The translations under genes were made by a program, and so were the position numbers. Of a stretch of DNA of 64,000 nt, positions 49,163-63,044 are shown in pieces. Under the pieces are notes generated by a model. It saw only the letters and a program-made list of their open reading frames with translations, was not told the origin of the DNA and did not search any database. The stretch's first letter is position 1. Each line of letters begins with the position of its first letter. This DNA is from Biscogniauxia marginata (lineage: Eukaryota > Ascomycota > Sordariomycetes > Xylariales > Xylariaceae). The DNA is taken from NCBI GenBank assembly GCA_022695795.1, contig MU404067.1:310001-374000 (forward strand), written 5' to 3'.

Positions 49163-51021
49163 TACCCGCCAAATTATTACTTTTATTATATGTATAAAAG
49201 GGAGGAAATGGAAGTAGCCTAGTCTGCAGGTTTTACAGCAGCACCCTGTATTTAACTTGACAAATAACTTCCCGAGTTTTTGACAACATAAGTGACGACC
49301 CAATTGTTTATGGATATAATGCGACATGAAACAGACAATGTTAGTCGAGCTACTTTTGAATTTATCCTAAGGCTAGTCTGTAAATGGGACTTTGGGGATA
49401 TAAGAGATAGATCTCTATTCCTTGCAAGTTGTAACCTAGGCCACTATAAGAGGGGGGTTTCTATATGTCTCGCGGACATGGGGTATCATGCGGTGATCGT
49501 TTTAGAAGCTGTTGGTGCGAGATGATGCCAGTAGGCTCTTCTAGACTCAACTCTTACCTACCGGGACATCATGATGCAAGAGTAGCGAAGAACTTAGCAT
49601 TCATATGATGCACTCCGAATTACAGAACTTGATATCATCTTTAGCTACACGAGTTTTCATTGTGCATGAAGAAATGCCCTTCAAATTAGAGGTAATTAAG
49701 CCCTTTAACACGAGCGATCTCATCCTATCCAACAGATCCCTCCAACCCACCCCCATCCACCGGTTGAGATATGTCACGCGGAACACTAGCTCTACCTCTG
49801 GGTGCTCTAGCCGTCCTATGCGCCACTGCCGCGCGCTCAGGCACGGTGAGCATCAGCCTGTATTTAGGTAGATAGTTCCCGTCCTCCGGGTGTAAACAAT
49901 ATCATCGTCCACTGGTTGAGATACGAGTACCAGTCTATCATTTTATCCACCCACGAATCTGTAGAGACACAGATAACACGTCTATACAATAATATCGGAG
50001 GAATGAGGTGGTAACCCCTAACTCTTGCGACGTGCATGGTGCCGGTCCTTATAACGAACGCTTTACGTACCATTCAATACCTGCATATTCTGATCAATGC
50101 AATCAACCACCTCGACCTACAAGTCTAGACATATAACTCCTATCAATCGCAAGGTACGTTACGGCATCTTATCATCCTTACAATCCTGGACTGAATCAAT
50201 GAAAGATATTGTATACGTAGAAAGCAACGGCATGCATATCACAGATGGGACATCATGATAAGAACAACATCATTGTGGGAATTTACAACCGAACTAGCTA
50301 CCTTGGTCCATATCCTCCCTAAGCTTAGATTTAAATCCGAAGCTTCTTTTTCTTGTCTGGCGTTACCAGATGCAAACCATGATGCCTCTTACTAGCCCTT
50401 TACGAAGACGAGAGATATATTGTCAAAGGCACATAAGATAGGCTGTTGCTGCATTTGGCCCGTCGTAGGCCGGGAGTTTTGGTGATAGAAAATGATGAAA
50501 GAAAATGAAACACAGGGCAGAGGTCCTGAAATATGACCATCGCGTAGGCAGTCGAGAGACAGATAGAACCGAGAAAGAAAAAAAGACCTGGTAAACAGGG
50601 TATGTAGAATCATGAGTAGGAAGACCTTGTTGGTGTCGGTGTGGGCGTCCGAAAATAACTACTGGGTTGTCTCAAGTTGTATGATTATTTGATCCTGCAA
50701 ACGACCAAGTTAGCCGGTAGTCTTGGTCGTGCATGGTAGAACACCATTTTGTCACTTACCAGATCTTATTTTCACGACGCAGAAGATGCTTCCAAACTCA
50801 ATTGTGCCATCAATTTGGCTAGAAGTGAATGGGAAATGCAACGAAACCTCTCCGTGGTTGGTCTGTTCGTCGAGGTATATTCCGGAGGGTAAAATGGGAA
50901 TCGAGAAAGCAAAGAGACTGAAATGGGAGGGATGCTCAAATGAAAGTGCCGTCGCCGTTAACCAGAGAGATGAAACCGAGGGTGACATGCGTCTATGGAA
51001 GGGTCGAAAGGGATGATACCT
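49163..51021. other. Intergenic region between convergent genes
   Basis: 3' flanks of the membrane protein (+) and Argonaute (-). Small frames only. The phrase CCGGTTGAGATAT near 49761 recurs as CTGGTTGAGATAC near 49914. Confidence 0.45.
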
Positions 51022-54000
51022 TTAGACAAACCACATAGACATTTCAATGAAGTCTTGGTTGCGCGTGGGTATACCGGGACCCCTCATGGGAATCAAGGGT
51101 TGAGGCTCCATAGGGCGAGACCCAGAGTAGACCTCATCGTCATCCTTTCTAAAAGGGAAGCCCGCCTTGACGAGTGGTAGCTCTTTGGCACTAGACTCAA
51201 TGTTCTCGTGGGAACGGGCGCGTTGCGAGGCAAGGTGCGAATAATAGACTGCCGGATGGAGAGATACCGGAGTGGTGGAACGGCAATACTGGTAACATTG
51301 CTGATAAATCATTGACTGAAGCGTCTCCGGTGCGACTTTAGCCTCATCAAGGATGACCTGGTAGTGAACTGGACGAGCTGTGCCTTGGATGGCCACATGA
51401 GAACACAAGAAAAAGTCCCAGTGGTGAGGGTGAGTGGCGACGTGTTCCACGAGGGTACCGGGGAGAGCATTGTTGTTGCGGTCGGCACTTTTGCGATCGC
51501 CGGACTTGGGAAAGAAGCGGATATGGTGACGCTTCGTTGCAATGGTAACCGTGAATTTAGGCTGGCCAGCATTCTGCTCTCGGAAGATTCTTCGGATCTC
51601 CTTGACCTCTCGGTCGATCACGTGTTGGAATTGGCCTTCCGAAACACCATCTCGGAAGAAGTATACGTGGTGAGGAAAGCATTTATTCGTCTTCAACCAG
51701 TGTAGAAGAAGTGGAGTGAAGACCTTATGAGTAGTGACAGCGTCTAAGATCTCAACACGCCAGCCGTTGACCTCGCACGAAGCAGCGTACTTGGCAGCAT
51801 GCCTATCCATAGAGACTGTCATCGCTGCCATGGATGGAGCACTACTGCCCGCAGCAGCGTGAGACACGTCAAGACCAATGATCATGGTAGGGACCTTAAA
51901 GAAAGGAGAAGCGCTAGGGTTTGGTCCGGCAACTCTACAGGTGGCGCCGCCAAGCTTAGCGTTAACCTTCATGGATACATTGCTCATGTATTGAGCGTTA
52001 CACTTAGCAATGTGACCACCTTGGAGAACCTGAGAGGGGCAGCTGAAACGGCAATCCATATTCTTCTTGATCCTCTCATATACGAGCTGGTTCATAGAAT
52101 TGACGACGAAGACCATCAGGTCCGGGTGCACTCCGAACTTCTCCTGCGTCTTTTTGTACGCCTCAGCGCAAATCATGCCGAAGCTCCCTGTGGTGAAGGG
52201 AACGGTGAATACATAGGCGGACTTCTTGACTTGTCCGCCATGACCTTCGTAAGTGGACTTGAATTTATTGGCAAAATTCTCGAGGTCATTCAGCTGACAG
52301 GCATTACCGCAGTTGACAAAAGCCCATGCCGATATAGGTCGGAAATTCTTTTCAAGGAAGGTCCTGCCTCGAAGATCCCATCGACCAGAAACACCCGGGT
52401 TGATCTTGCCGTTGCCGAAAGTGATTTCTGGGTTGGGGAGAACTCGTGCTGGCGTGACAGCCATCTGTTCAGAAATCTTTACGCCAAAGGCGTTCAGGTA
52501 TGGGTCCTGCTTCCAGCCGAACTTACTGATGCCTTCATGGATATTCTCTCTGCGTTTATCCGGGCGTGACACTGCGAACTTCAACATGGCTTGAGTCTAG
52601 TTTAAAAAGTCAGCTTGTGGTCCTCGAGACGATTTAAAGACCTAGGCATGCCCACTTACTTGAGCTGGATCCAGCCTGAACGGGTAACGCTGAAAGTCAG
52701 CCACGTTACAGACCTCGAGCGGATAGAATTGACCGCGTGTGGTCTCCAGAACGGGAAGATCAGCGAATTGAAGCCTGATCTGGTAGTCTTCAAAATAATG
52801 TTGCCAGATGGTGGTTGTCTTCGTGCCGCCGCTTTTCATTTTCTTCTCGAACGTGACAATCTTGGAGCTCGCGCCCTGCTTGCCATAATTTTCGTTCCAG
52901 AGGATTCGCTTGACCTTGTACAATGTTGGGTGGTCCATTTTACCACGGTGGTTCACCTGGAATCTCAACGCGAAGAAGCGTCGGAGCAGAGTGAAGGCCT
53001 CTGATTGGCGGAAACGTGGCTGTCCAGCCTTGTCTTTCACGCTCTCTGGCATCAAGGCTTTCGTCATTTCAGCCATACGCCCTGTCGCAGATGTTAGCAT
53101 TCGAAGTCTTGGCGAGTGTGTGTTGATGAAACATACAGCCTTTCCATTCAGGTTTGTGAGCTTGCATGAGGCGCAAGGCCATCTCCGCTAGATTAGTCAC
53201 ACACCAAAAGGCAGTGTTGGCCACGTCGACATTGATGGCCAGACCTGATGCACCACGCCGAACAGCCTGTATATGAGTGAGCTAGCCTGATTTACTCATA
53301 AACACAACAAGAGAATACCGTACCTCACTGAGTCGAATGGCGGAGTAAAATCCGCGGTGTGCCTCGGCATAGAATGCAAGCGAGACATTGGTAAACTCTC
53401 TAGCGTAGAAGTTACGTCTGATGAGGATCAGGTTCTCAGAGGGCCATTGGCGAATGCAGTGGTCTAAGAAGTCTAACTCAAATGTAAGTATTGAGAACAA
53501 GGGGATAGGCCAGTGGAGGTGGAATTACTCATGCATTCAAGGACATGGGTGTCCCAGGGAATTCTACCCACGAGATACTCTTTGAGGTACATCAAACGGA
53601 TAGTCGTCGTCTGTCTCAACTGACAGTTAAACACGCCCTCCTTTCCCACGATTCTCTTCTTGCCGCTCAGAGCATCGAGATCGACAATGATACGCGCCTC
53701 ATTACGCTCAATCGGCTTGGAAGACCTGGAGCAATATTGTTAGGTTGCAAGAAGAAATACGGCTTATATACTGCTCTTACCAGGCGAGCTTGTTGCCATC
53801 ATAGAGCCACTTGCCACCTTGGGAGCTGATAAAATCCTGGACAGGTCTGGATGCCCAACACTTCTGCACCAAGCCCCGGGATCCCTTTCTATTCGGTTTG
53901 ACATCGAACTAGGAACGGTTAGTATGGGCAATAGCAAACGACAGCATGGTAGTATACGGACATCGTACTGATAGATGTCCTGATCACTCCAACCGGTGAC

Positions 54001-54613
54001 AGGAAAGACGTTCAGTTGGATCTGAATAGCCTTGCCGGAGTTGTTGTTTCCGGGACGAGCCGTGAATGGGGTAGCATCTTTTCCCTACAGAAAGTACGTT
54101 AGTCACTGTAAAGGTTTTAACTCGGCGGCTGTAGTGACCGAGGGCTCCACGGGACAATCAGGTACTGAGTAAATTTTAGAAATAACTTACGACCGTGAAT
54201 GCATCAGCAGGCAAGTCAACACGCTTGCCAACGATATCAGTCGGAGATAGCTCTGGACGGTCACGGCCAGGGTCGCGACCAGGATCGAAACCCAGCGGGT
54301 TGGTGAAACTACTCTTTGTAGTAACTGGAATCTGAAGTGGTTTGGGTTGCTGGGAAGGGGAACTACCAGCTGGAGATCCAGCTCCGGAGCTAGCTCGGGA
54401 ACGAGCAGTTGGACCAGAGGCCGAGCCACCCTGGGAAGGTTGATGGCCTTGAGAACCCTGGGAGCCTTGAGAGCGAACAGAAGAAATAGATCCCCGACGG
54501 GATCCTGAAGGATGGTCCGAGGCACCATCAAGACTTAGGTGTTGGTTGCGGCCAACAGCTTCATGGCGAGCGACTCCAGAAGCACCCGAGTCGGTGCCAG
54601 TGGGTCCAGGCAT
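51022..54613 (-). CDS. Argonaute (QDE-2/SMS-2-like), eight exons
   Basis: Exons 54613-54191, 54084-53962, 53908-53781, 53725-53529, 53472-53324, 53266-53137, 53081-52660 and 52596-51022 join in frame to 1048 residues. Residues 1-120 are disordered, with GSQGSQG repeats; then come the N domain, PAZ (ending FYPLEVCN), MID and PIWI. The slicer tetrad is complete: D767 (GLDVSH), E806 (WRVEIL), D840 (FRDGVSEGQ) and H978 (YYSHLASQRAR), with the same D-to-H spacing as human AGO2. It should bind small RNAs and cut matching transcripts, as in quelling or meiotic silencing. The second intron (53909-53961) needs the unusual donor GTCCGT; the fourth uses GTAATT. Whether it is the QDE-2 or SMS-2 ortholog needs a tree. 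Confidence 0.93.
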
Positions 54614-57600
54614 ATTGACTGATCTAGATTGTGGTATACCGTTAGTGTATTAAAACATGTACTTATAACACCTAGCCTCTCTGTGGGAAAGTTTTAGGAA
54701 ATCTGATGATGCAAGAGGAATGCCGCCGGGGATAGTTGGATGGGTGTGTATGTGAAGATAGTCATGAGACGGGATTGAGGGTGGGAGTGTGAAGGGTAGT
54801 AGGGGCTGGTGGAATTAAGGTATGATAAGAAAGGAAGTGTCACCGCTGTGAATGTAGTGGCGGAGTGATAAGTAGCAACTTGCAACTTTGCGGGAGTATG
54901 TGGTGGAGAGGGATAAGCTAGAAGTACGAATTGGGAATGGATACACAAGGCGATCTTGAGATGCAAAGTAGAAAATTGCAAAAATAGGAAACGAGCATAT
55001 ATGAAACTAAGGGAATCAACATACCAGAAGCGTTCCAATATTCTAGTTACGTTGCCGAATACCTGCTAGGGGATGCTGACGAGTGCTGGATATCTGTTAG
55101 ATTGATCAAGAGGACAACAGGTGGCTAGTCAAAAGTGGCTGACGGGGTATGCAACAGATGTTAAAAAAAGAGGACAGTCAACAGGTAGGTTCAGGCGGAC
55201 TTGAGGGAGGATGAACTTGGTAAGGGCTAGGTTAATACCGCCCCCTCCTGCTACTAAGACAAAAGGTCTCTTTGACGAAGTAGGGTAGGCAGGAATTGAC
55301 GGTCATAACAGGGCAAGAAATGTAGTGTAGAATGGAGATGAGTGGCTTCTGCGATTTGGGAACTCGGATGTATTTAGGGGGTGTCGGTTGAAGATTGATT
55401 TGCATGAACTCGGGGAGGAGTCGAGGTGATTAATGTCATCCAAGGTAGGAAGCAGATGCTTATTGGAGTTGGTGTTGGAAAGAAGAGAGAAGAGGGGGGG
55501 CTTACACTTCCACAAATGTGGTTTGTTGATAGCGAGATTGCGGGACGCAAGTTCCTTGCTGTTTGAATGGAAGGCTAGTCAGTAGTCTTGTCTTGAAGTG
55601 ATGCAATTGGGGATCGGGAAACTGGGTGTGAAGGTGAAGATAAGTTGTAACCATTGCACCAGGATAGTACCTTTAGCGGGAGGGAACGAACGAGAATGGT
55701 TCGCGATATTGCTGACGGTGGGAAAGGGCTGGTGCTGATGAAAACGTATTTTGAGGGTAATAAGAGGTAGGTAGATGGCAGCTTGGTGTGGACAGGTTGT
55801 GTGTATGCTGAAAGGGAACAGATGATAAATGGTGGAGAATGGTAGGCACTCTGGTGTTGTGGTAACAACAATGGGGAGAGGGGGGTAAATAGGGCAAGTA
55901 AATACACGCGTGGAAAGTACTTACTAGGTAGTTTGTTGTCAATGAGACGCGCGGAGAGGGATTCTAAATCTCATTAGCACCTAGCTAGCCTCGCTGAGCA
56001 TGTAGGAGGAGGCAGTGGATGAGGGTATGGGTGTTATTAGAGAAAAGAAACTAAGGGCTAGTAGGAGTAGTAGTACCTGTGATGATCCGTATTAATATTC
56101 TGACGAAAACAGACGTAACCAGGTACCCTTGGAAGTCATTCGGGCTACATACGTAGATGTTGTTGGTGGTTGAGGGGGATGGGCACAAGTAGTGGGATGT
56201 GTGTGTGTGTGCGTGTGTGAAGAAGAGAAGGGGCAGGGAATATGGAATCTGAAGGGAGAGGAGAGCGGCTATATCTCTTTCCGCACGTGGTGACAAGGTA
56301 AGAAGGGTTAATTGGCTTGCGGACAAATAGGTTGCCAGGGGGAGGAGATATATGCGAGTTTGCAGTGTACAATCCCGTCAAGATACCAGGCAATCTGGTG
56401 TAATTTTGGCTTGCTTCAGGGTAGTGGAAACGTGCTGCTATGCTCTCCTGGACAGGAAGTCACTCGGGATTGAAGGTGGTGATGTCTCTTACCTGGAGAG
56501 GAATGCGATGATAGGATCTTTGGTGGTGTAGAAATGGAGAGGGAGGGTGTAGGACAAAGAGTGGAAGAGAGAGAAAGGGAGACAGGGACTTACCAATTGC
56601 GTTTCTGGAACAATGTACGGCGGGGGCTTATGTTGCCAGTCGAGATACGTAGGTACCTATAGCCGTTGTGAGCCTAAAGGTCTCGCACCTAGGTATGTAC
56701 TGTATTTGTGTTGGTAGACGAGTTTGCTTAGGGACCTGTGCTATTAGGATTCTCAGTCTTCTGGATTTAGGATAAGAGGATTGATCTCCCAAGAGGAAGG
56801 TATCAAGGTATCTTGCTGCCACACACGTATCGTAGGGGATTTTGCGCAACAAGCCCGACAGGAGGAGTTAGGATTGAAAGTCGATGGAACCAAACTTGAT
56901 TACCTTAGGTACCTACCTAGGTAATCGTAGGGAGTAGGGAGTAGGGAGATGTCTTCAGGTGTGAGGGAGGGTGTAACGGTGTAACGGGAGAGATGCTTGC
57001 GGCACGGGCACGCGTGCTTGGATGGGAGTGAGGGCTGCAACCTACCTGGGCTGTTCCTCATGATAGAGCGAAAAAGAGTGGACGTAGGCTTACCTTGCAG
57101 GTGAAATAGTGGTCGTGCCTGGTTGAGAGCCTCTGTGCGAGGCAGAGAGAGGATGCTTGTGGTAGCCAGGCTGGTCACTGTGTGGGATGAATAAAGTAGA
57201 AGGGGTGAAGACTACGGACTGGACGGGAAGGTATGGTGACGACCTTTTGTACTGTACCTTACCTGAGGTACGTACCTACCGGGTAGGTAATGAACAATAG
57301 AGGTAGGTACGGGCCGGTGGACAAATACGTTGCCCTCGTGATTTGAAATTAGGTAATGAGGTACGTCTCGTCTACTGAATGGTACCTACCTACCTCTTGT
57401 TCTATTCTAGCTACATGTAGTATTATGGGCCTTGGGAAGAACCTCGCCTAACCTAGGGACCAATTCAATTCAAGGTACTTGAATGATGTTGGCACTACTA
57501 TGATGTAGGTCGTACCTACTGATAGGAACATAGTACATATAACCTATGACGTCCCAATCAGGTGCCGCGTTACGGTTTGCATACCTGATTATATTGTACT

Positions 57601-59585
57601 TGATACCTGTAGTACACGTTTGGTAAACTCCCAGCGGTTGATTACATATTAATTGGACCCTTCAAACAGAAAGTGTTAGTCTTAGGCCGGAGCAGCCCAG
57701 AGATCAATGACTAGGTGCGTGACAATTAACTTTACAGTATGGACTCCTCAATAAGTGGCTGAATAGCTGATAGATACCTAGGTACATTTTATATTTATAC
57801 TACCTATTTATTCTGGAAATGCATTATTATAAATCCGCCACAATTCTCTACTATTAGGCATGAATATAATCAACCTCGACTACCGCTATAAGCACGGATG
57901 AGCTGTCTAGCAGGCTTTATAGCTTGTTTAATAGGAAGGCGTGACAAGATAGTTTAAATCAACCACCACACGTTTTATCTAATGGTGATTTTTTTATTAC
58001 ATGTTCATTATGGGTTAGTACCTAGGTACGTAGGTAGGTAATTTGAGTGAGTAAAAAATAATCCGGAGACTAAATACTTACAGTTTTATTAATAAAGCAA
58101 ACTAGACCGTGAATAAAACATAACATCGAGGGGGAGAGAATCATATTATCTCTTCATAGCTCGATTATAAGCTTCACTAAATAGAGAGGTGACCTCGAGT
58201 ACGAGAACTAGATGTTAATATCCTTAACCAGTCTAAATCAAACGTAATCACTGGAACACAGTCTGACTTAAATCACCTATCAGTTTCACTTATTATATTT
58301 TCTTATTTGTAGCACTTTGAAAAAATAGCTGGTCCCAACAATGGAGAAGTTTGGGTATAGCACGTGGCCATGAATACCAGGTTAAAAGTATGAATATGGA
58401 ATGAAATGTTTTAGCCCAAGGATAGAGCTAAGTAGGTGACTGGAAGTACATATACATAGGTAATAATACACGAGAGGCCGCAGGCGTGTAGAGATGGATA
58501 ATATTAACTACTTTGATATCAATTATCCTAGTTATGATATCTTGTATCTGATGTCTGAGCCTCGTGGAGCCCAGCCAACCAACCCTCCCTTTAGAAGCGA
58601 CCAAAGCTCTAACAACTTCCAAATATAACCGCTCGCCTGATACCAGCAATGCTGCCAAATATGTATAAATTCGATATGAGTCGTACATCTTCAAATATCC
58701 GTGATCGGACGAATCGGTTGTGAAACGGGCATATGCTGCTGTGGGTGGGCTAGAAAAAGGTCTTTATGGCATCTTCTAATCTTAGGGATGGCAGAAAGGA
58801 AGCCCGCAAAGTCAATAATTCAGGAAGAATATTTATGCTGTGGCGGTGACGAGACCATCTCCTGATAAATACGAACGCTACGAAGGCAAATGATACGCTT
58901 TTTAGCAACCCCCGAAGCCTGTCTATCGTAATTGCGCAGTTATTTAACATACATAAAATATCAATTAACACTATATAGACGTAAGACAGGACACCTAACC
59001 CTCCCTCACAAAATTAATCAGTATAAATAAATAGCTGGTATTAATTCTATGGCTGAGTCGAGGCGGATCTACATACTTGTGGATTATTACGTATCAATGT
59101 ATCTCTTTCCTGGAATCTTATATAAAATTATCGTTGCTACTTTTGTAGTTACTTTACTGTAGAGACTGAGATTTGGTAGGGAATGAAATGACTAGGTACC
59201 TAGGTGCGTTGTTATAGATACAAAGGCTGGAGTGGTAGTCAATCGTTGGCGGCAGTAGTGATTCATCCTACATGACAATTTGAGCTCAGTTGTGCTTGAA
59301 AAAAAACCAAGGCGCACTTGGAAGTAGATAGAAAAAAAGATTGGGTATGTTTTTTTCTGTTATTTACATGCAACACATTACATTACAACCCCTCCGGACC
59401 AATCTCCGAGGAGGGGAGAAAAACGCCTAAACTATGCAGAGAGATCATCGTCCAAGTCATGCGAAACCCCCTTTGGAACAAGGAATACCTTAATCACCGG
59501 GACTCTTTTCCCCAACAACCCTCATACCTATTCTCTCCTCTACCCTTTCATAGGCCCACAGGAGCCCGCAGGGCTTGGGGAAAAA
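54614..59585. other. 5-kb region upstream of Argonaute
   Basis: The minus strand is pyrimidine-rich up to about 57200 and gives many short frames rich in Ser, Pro, His and Leu, which I read as composition effects in a promoter or long leader. A GT repeat lies at about 56198-56219. AGGTACCT-type motifs cluster at 56905-56925, 57245-57310 and 57375-57400. 57700-59300 is A/T-richer and has no frame of interest. Confidence 0.45.
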
Positions 59586-62500
59586 CTAGTAGTATCCACT
59601 GTAGGGCGGGGCTTGTCCCGTAGGGGGTAGCCCGTATTGACCAGGCGCTAATACATAGCCATTTTGCCAGGCGGCAAACCCACCGTCGGGTGTGGGCGCA
59701 TGTGTTATGGGGTTGAACTGGCTCGGCCCGGGGCCTTGGTAGACTGCAGGGGGAGGCTCGTAGGAACCGCTAGAACCGGGGCGAAGAGGCGAGTTGCGGT
59801 AAGGCGCTGAACTCTGCGGGGGACCACGGCCTGCACCGCCGTACGGACTGAGAGGTCTTCCGGATACAATAGGCGAGTCTCGTCCTGAGAATGAGTATGG
59901 TGGGTACTCAGATGATGCCTGTCGGGTATGCGCACGAGACAGGGATTCATTACGGTTCTTCCACTCAGCAAAGTCCGGCACTGTGGTATCTCGAAGCAAC
60001 CGTACTAGGCCGTCAGGACTGAACCGATGAGCATTGAAGGCTTCTGCGGGGGGGATTAAACCAAGTAGGAATGTAATATCCCTCGCTATTGGAGCGGGTG
60101 TAATCGTCTGCGTGGACGTGCCCTGGCCGTGCTGCGCCCGTCGCTGCTGATCGAGACGTCGACCGGCCGCACCTTTGAGTGGTGAATTCCCTCGGGCTAA
60201 CTTACGTGGCGGGTTGTAATCGTCCTGATCGTCTGCCTGGAAAGGACGCTTGGGCGAGTTGGTGTTGACGGGCAAGAACTGAGGCCGAGGGCTCCGTTCT
60301 ATCTGGGGTACCGGCTGGGGACTACTACGAATGGAGGGAGATGGACGCTCGACGGATTGTAGCACGGTTTTAGGGCGCATCTGTTGCGCCGGTGAGATGA
60401 TGACGCGAGCAGTGATTGGGTTGAACCTGTCCGTGGAGAAACGAGCCGCAAAATGGGCAACGCCAGATTCTTCAGGGAACAATTCAGCCATTTGCTTCTC
60501 GAGATCCTTCACCTGGGCCAGTTCGCCAAATCGTGCCTCGTAGCCGTGGAAGTAGGCGAAAAGTGGTTTCAGTTTGTAGAGTAGTTCCGGCTTCTCTTTA
60601 AACCGCTTGACAGTTTGAGAGAAGACAACTCGTGCATCTGAAGACACATTAGCAACTTCCCGACGAGAAAAATCAAGGGGGAGATGGAAGAAGAAAAAGA
60701 CAGTGGTAAACTCTTACTTGTAAAATCGCGCCTGGCATGTAAATGCTTGAGATATTCAACGATAAAGTGCTCCTGTTCGGGGAATAGTCTTGACCCACGC
60801 TCGAAGATCTTGGTTGCGACTGGATCCTGGTATATGTCCCATTCAATATGGGCAATGGCAAGATAGACGTCGCTAGTTAGACGGCCTTTTTGACGTGCTT
60901 CAGTGAAGATTCCTCGCACCCCGACGGGCGGGGAGCCTTTGCCCTGACCTTGAAGCCGCCGGTAGGCACGGGCCAGGGCAATCCAGAGATACGATATCTG
61001 TTGTGACAACATCTGAATCTGTACGGCAAAACCGTCTTGTACGGCCTTGATCCTGTCCTTCTTTGTGGTTTCTAGCGAAGGATTCTCCTTGATTTCCCCT
61101 TCATCATCCTCATCATCATCTGCGCCTCCATTGGTAGAGACTTCAGCAGCCACTTCCTCCTCAATCTTTGTTACGGCTGCTGTCTCCCGGTCCTTGAGCT
61201 TCTTAATCATGTCGTAGAGGGTTTCGAGGACCTTATCGTAAGGAGCTCTGACAGCCTGTGCAAGAGAAGCCTTCGCTTCATCATCTTCGCTAGCGCGTTG
61301 GGTGAGTTCGATTCGATCGGCGTGCTTCAGTGCCAGAAGAGAGCTCTCGGGATTAGCGGCTATGCCATCAATGAGAAACTGCAGCCCGGTATCTTGCCCA
61401 TCCTTGCTGAAAATGTTGTTCTCAAAACACCACTCCGCGGCGTCGACCCACATCTCTGGCCAGAAGCGCAAGGCCATGAGCGCCTGCTTGTAGACGTGGA
61501 GAACTCGCAATCGGTACGTCTCCGGATCTTCACCCTTGAGAACAAGTGGATCTTCCTTTTCCCACGCAATCCAAGCCTTCCAAAGCCTAACCTGTTCTAG
61601 GAATTCTCGATCGCCTTCAAAACCGGGAGCGGGTGGTAGACGAGGAAGATTAGTCCTCTGAAGTCCGCGAGTGATGTTATCCAGATGGGTATTGGCGCTG
61701 CGAGCAGTCATGTAAGCTGGAGATCGTTCTTGAAGAAACTTCCGACCCTGTAGTCTGTTAGTAGACCATTTAATCTTTCAAAGGGTACCTGGGCACGAAC
61801 CGTCATCTTGTTCAGACCTAGTTCAAATAGATCGTACTCCTTCCACAGGCCATTCAAGTTCGCCATGGGGATACAGATAGCACGCTGGTAGGCTTTACGG
61901 AGCAGGTCCATCTTTTGCTGGTCCTGCCAGCTGCCGCCACCAACCTGACCTGGGCCATTCTTGACGAAGTTTATGTAGTCCTGCCATATCGGTCCCGCGT
62001 CTCGGTCCTGACCGATATTGTCAAGGACAAATTCGTAGGACTGACTGACGGTCTGTCGAGCCTGGCCGGTCGGATCGTTGAGGTCGTTTCTTCGACGGAT
62101 GTAATTTAGGTATGCCGTCCATAGCTGGACATTGGGGACTGAAAGTAACGTGCGTCCAAAGATGCTCTCGGCCTGGGCAAAGTTGTCCAAGCTCAACTCC
62201 ATGTCCAGATACGCAACCCAGATGTCGGCCTATTATTAATTTAGCACGATCTCCGTGCAACCGACACATGCTTTTGAAAAATAAGAAAAAGAAAAAAACT
62301 TACTGTTTGTGGGAATATCTTGAGGAAGCGCTCGTATACAGCTCTGGCTTCATCAATCTTGTGGCGGCGTCTCTGTTCGTCAATCAAAGCCAACCAGGCA
62401 TCAACATCCCCTCGAGGGTCTTCCTTCACGCGATCCTCAAGGATGCCAACAATGTCAGTGGGGAGTCTCGACTTAGCAGAAGTGGCATTAGGGGTCGCAA

Positions 62501-63044
62501 CACCATCATTAACCGGTATAGGGACTGGGCCGCTGCTCGCTTGAGCGTGGCCATATGTAGAGATATCTTGAGGTGTAGTAGACTGCTGAAGGGGAGAATG
62601 ACTGATGGGGCGAGGTTGCGCCTCGGCAGAGATGGGCTTTAAAGTGTTCGTATGCGCATTTGCAGTAGAATTTGTGCGTGGTGCTAGGACGGGAGCATCA
62701 TCTTCGTCATCAGAGGAGCCAACTAGGAAGCCTCCCGCCGTCTTAGGCTTCTTAGAGGGACGAGAAGAGGCAACAGAAGCGCTGCGCTCTACGACAGGCG
62801 GTGGAGCAGAAGTAGTAATAGTGACAGACTCGGGATCATACTCTCCAGAGTCTTCATCAATGGAGGCCGAATCACCAGAAGAATTATGGACTGGGTCAAT
62901 GGAGACGGAGGGTTCTTCAACTTGTTGGTCGCTATGCTCAGTATTAGAACCATGATTGTCAGCAGCACCAGCCCATCCATCTTCATCCCACGCAGTGCTG
63001 CTGCCCTGCTGGGCAATCGTATCTTCCGGACCTTCAGATGCCAT
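59586..63044 (-). CDS. RNA14: Rna14, mRNA 3'-end processing factor (CstF-77 family)
   Basis: Exons 63044-62304, 62229-61801, 61747-60718 and 60637-59586 join in frame to 1083 residues. Rna14 is the scaffold of cleavage factor IA, which holds Rna15 and Pcf11 on the pre-mRNA during cleavage and polyadenylation in the nucleus. Residues 1-205 are acidic and disordered; a superhelix of HAT repeats follows (for example DVDAWLALIDEQ, ADIWVAYLDMEL and VYLAIAHIEWDIY), interrupted by a charged insert (ADDDEDDEGEIKEN). Residues about 918-955 (DITFLLGLIPP..., ending RLLRDTTVPDF) match the C-terminal monkeytail that grips Rna15. The tail is Pro/Gly/Tyr-rich. For the second intron I chose donor GTTCGT (53 nt), giving KMTGRKFLQE; the alternative GTACCC would leave only 41 nt. 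Confidence 0.93.

Noticed and set aside
49601..49871. Overlapping plus and minus frames of 60-90 codons
   Set aside because: No homology I recognise and no splice context.
51799..52569. Plus-strand frame of 256 codons
   Set aside because: Exactly antisense to the Argonaute MID/PIWI exon; the minus strand is clearly the coding one.
54694..57178. Series of minus-strand frames rich in Ser, Pro, His and Leu upstream of Argonaute
   Set aside because: They reflect pyrimidine-rich composition; no domain, no consistent splicing that extends the Argonaute N-terminus.
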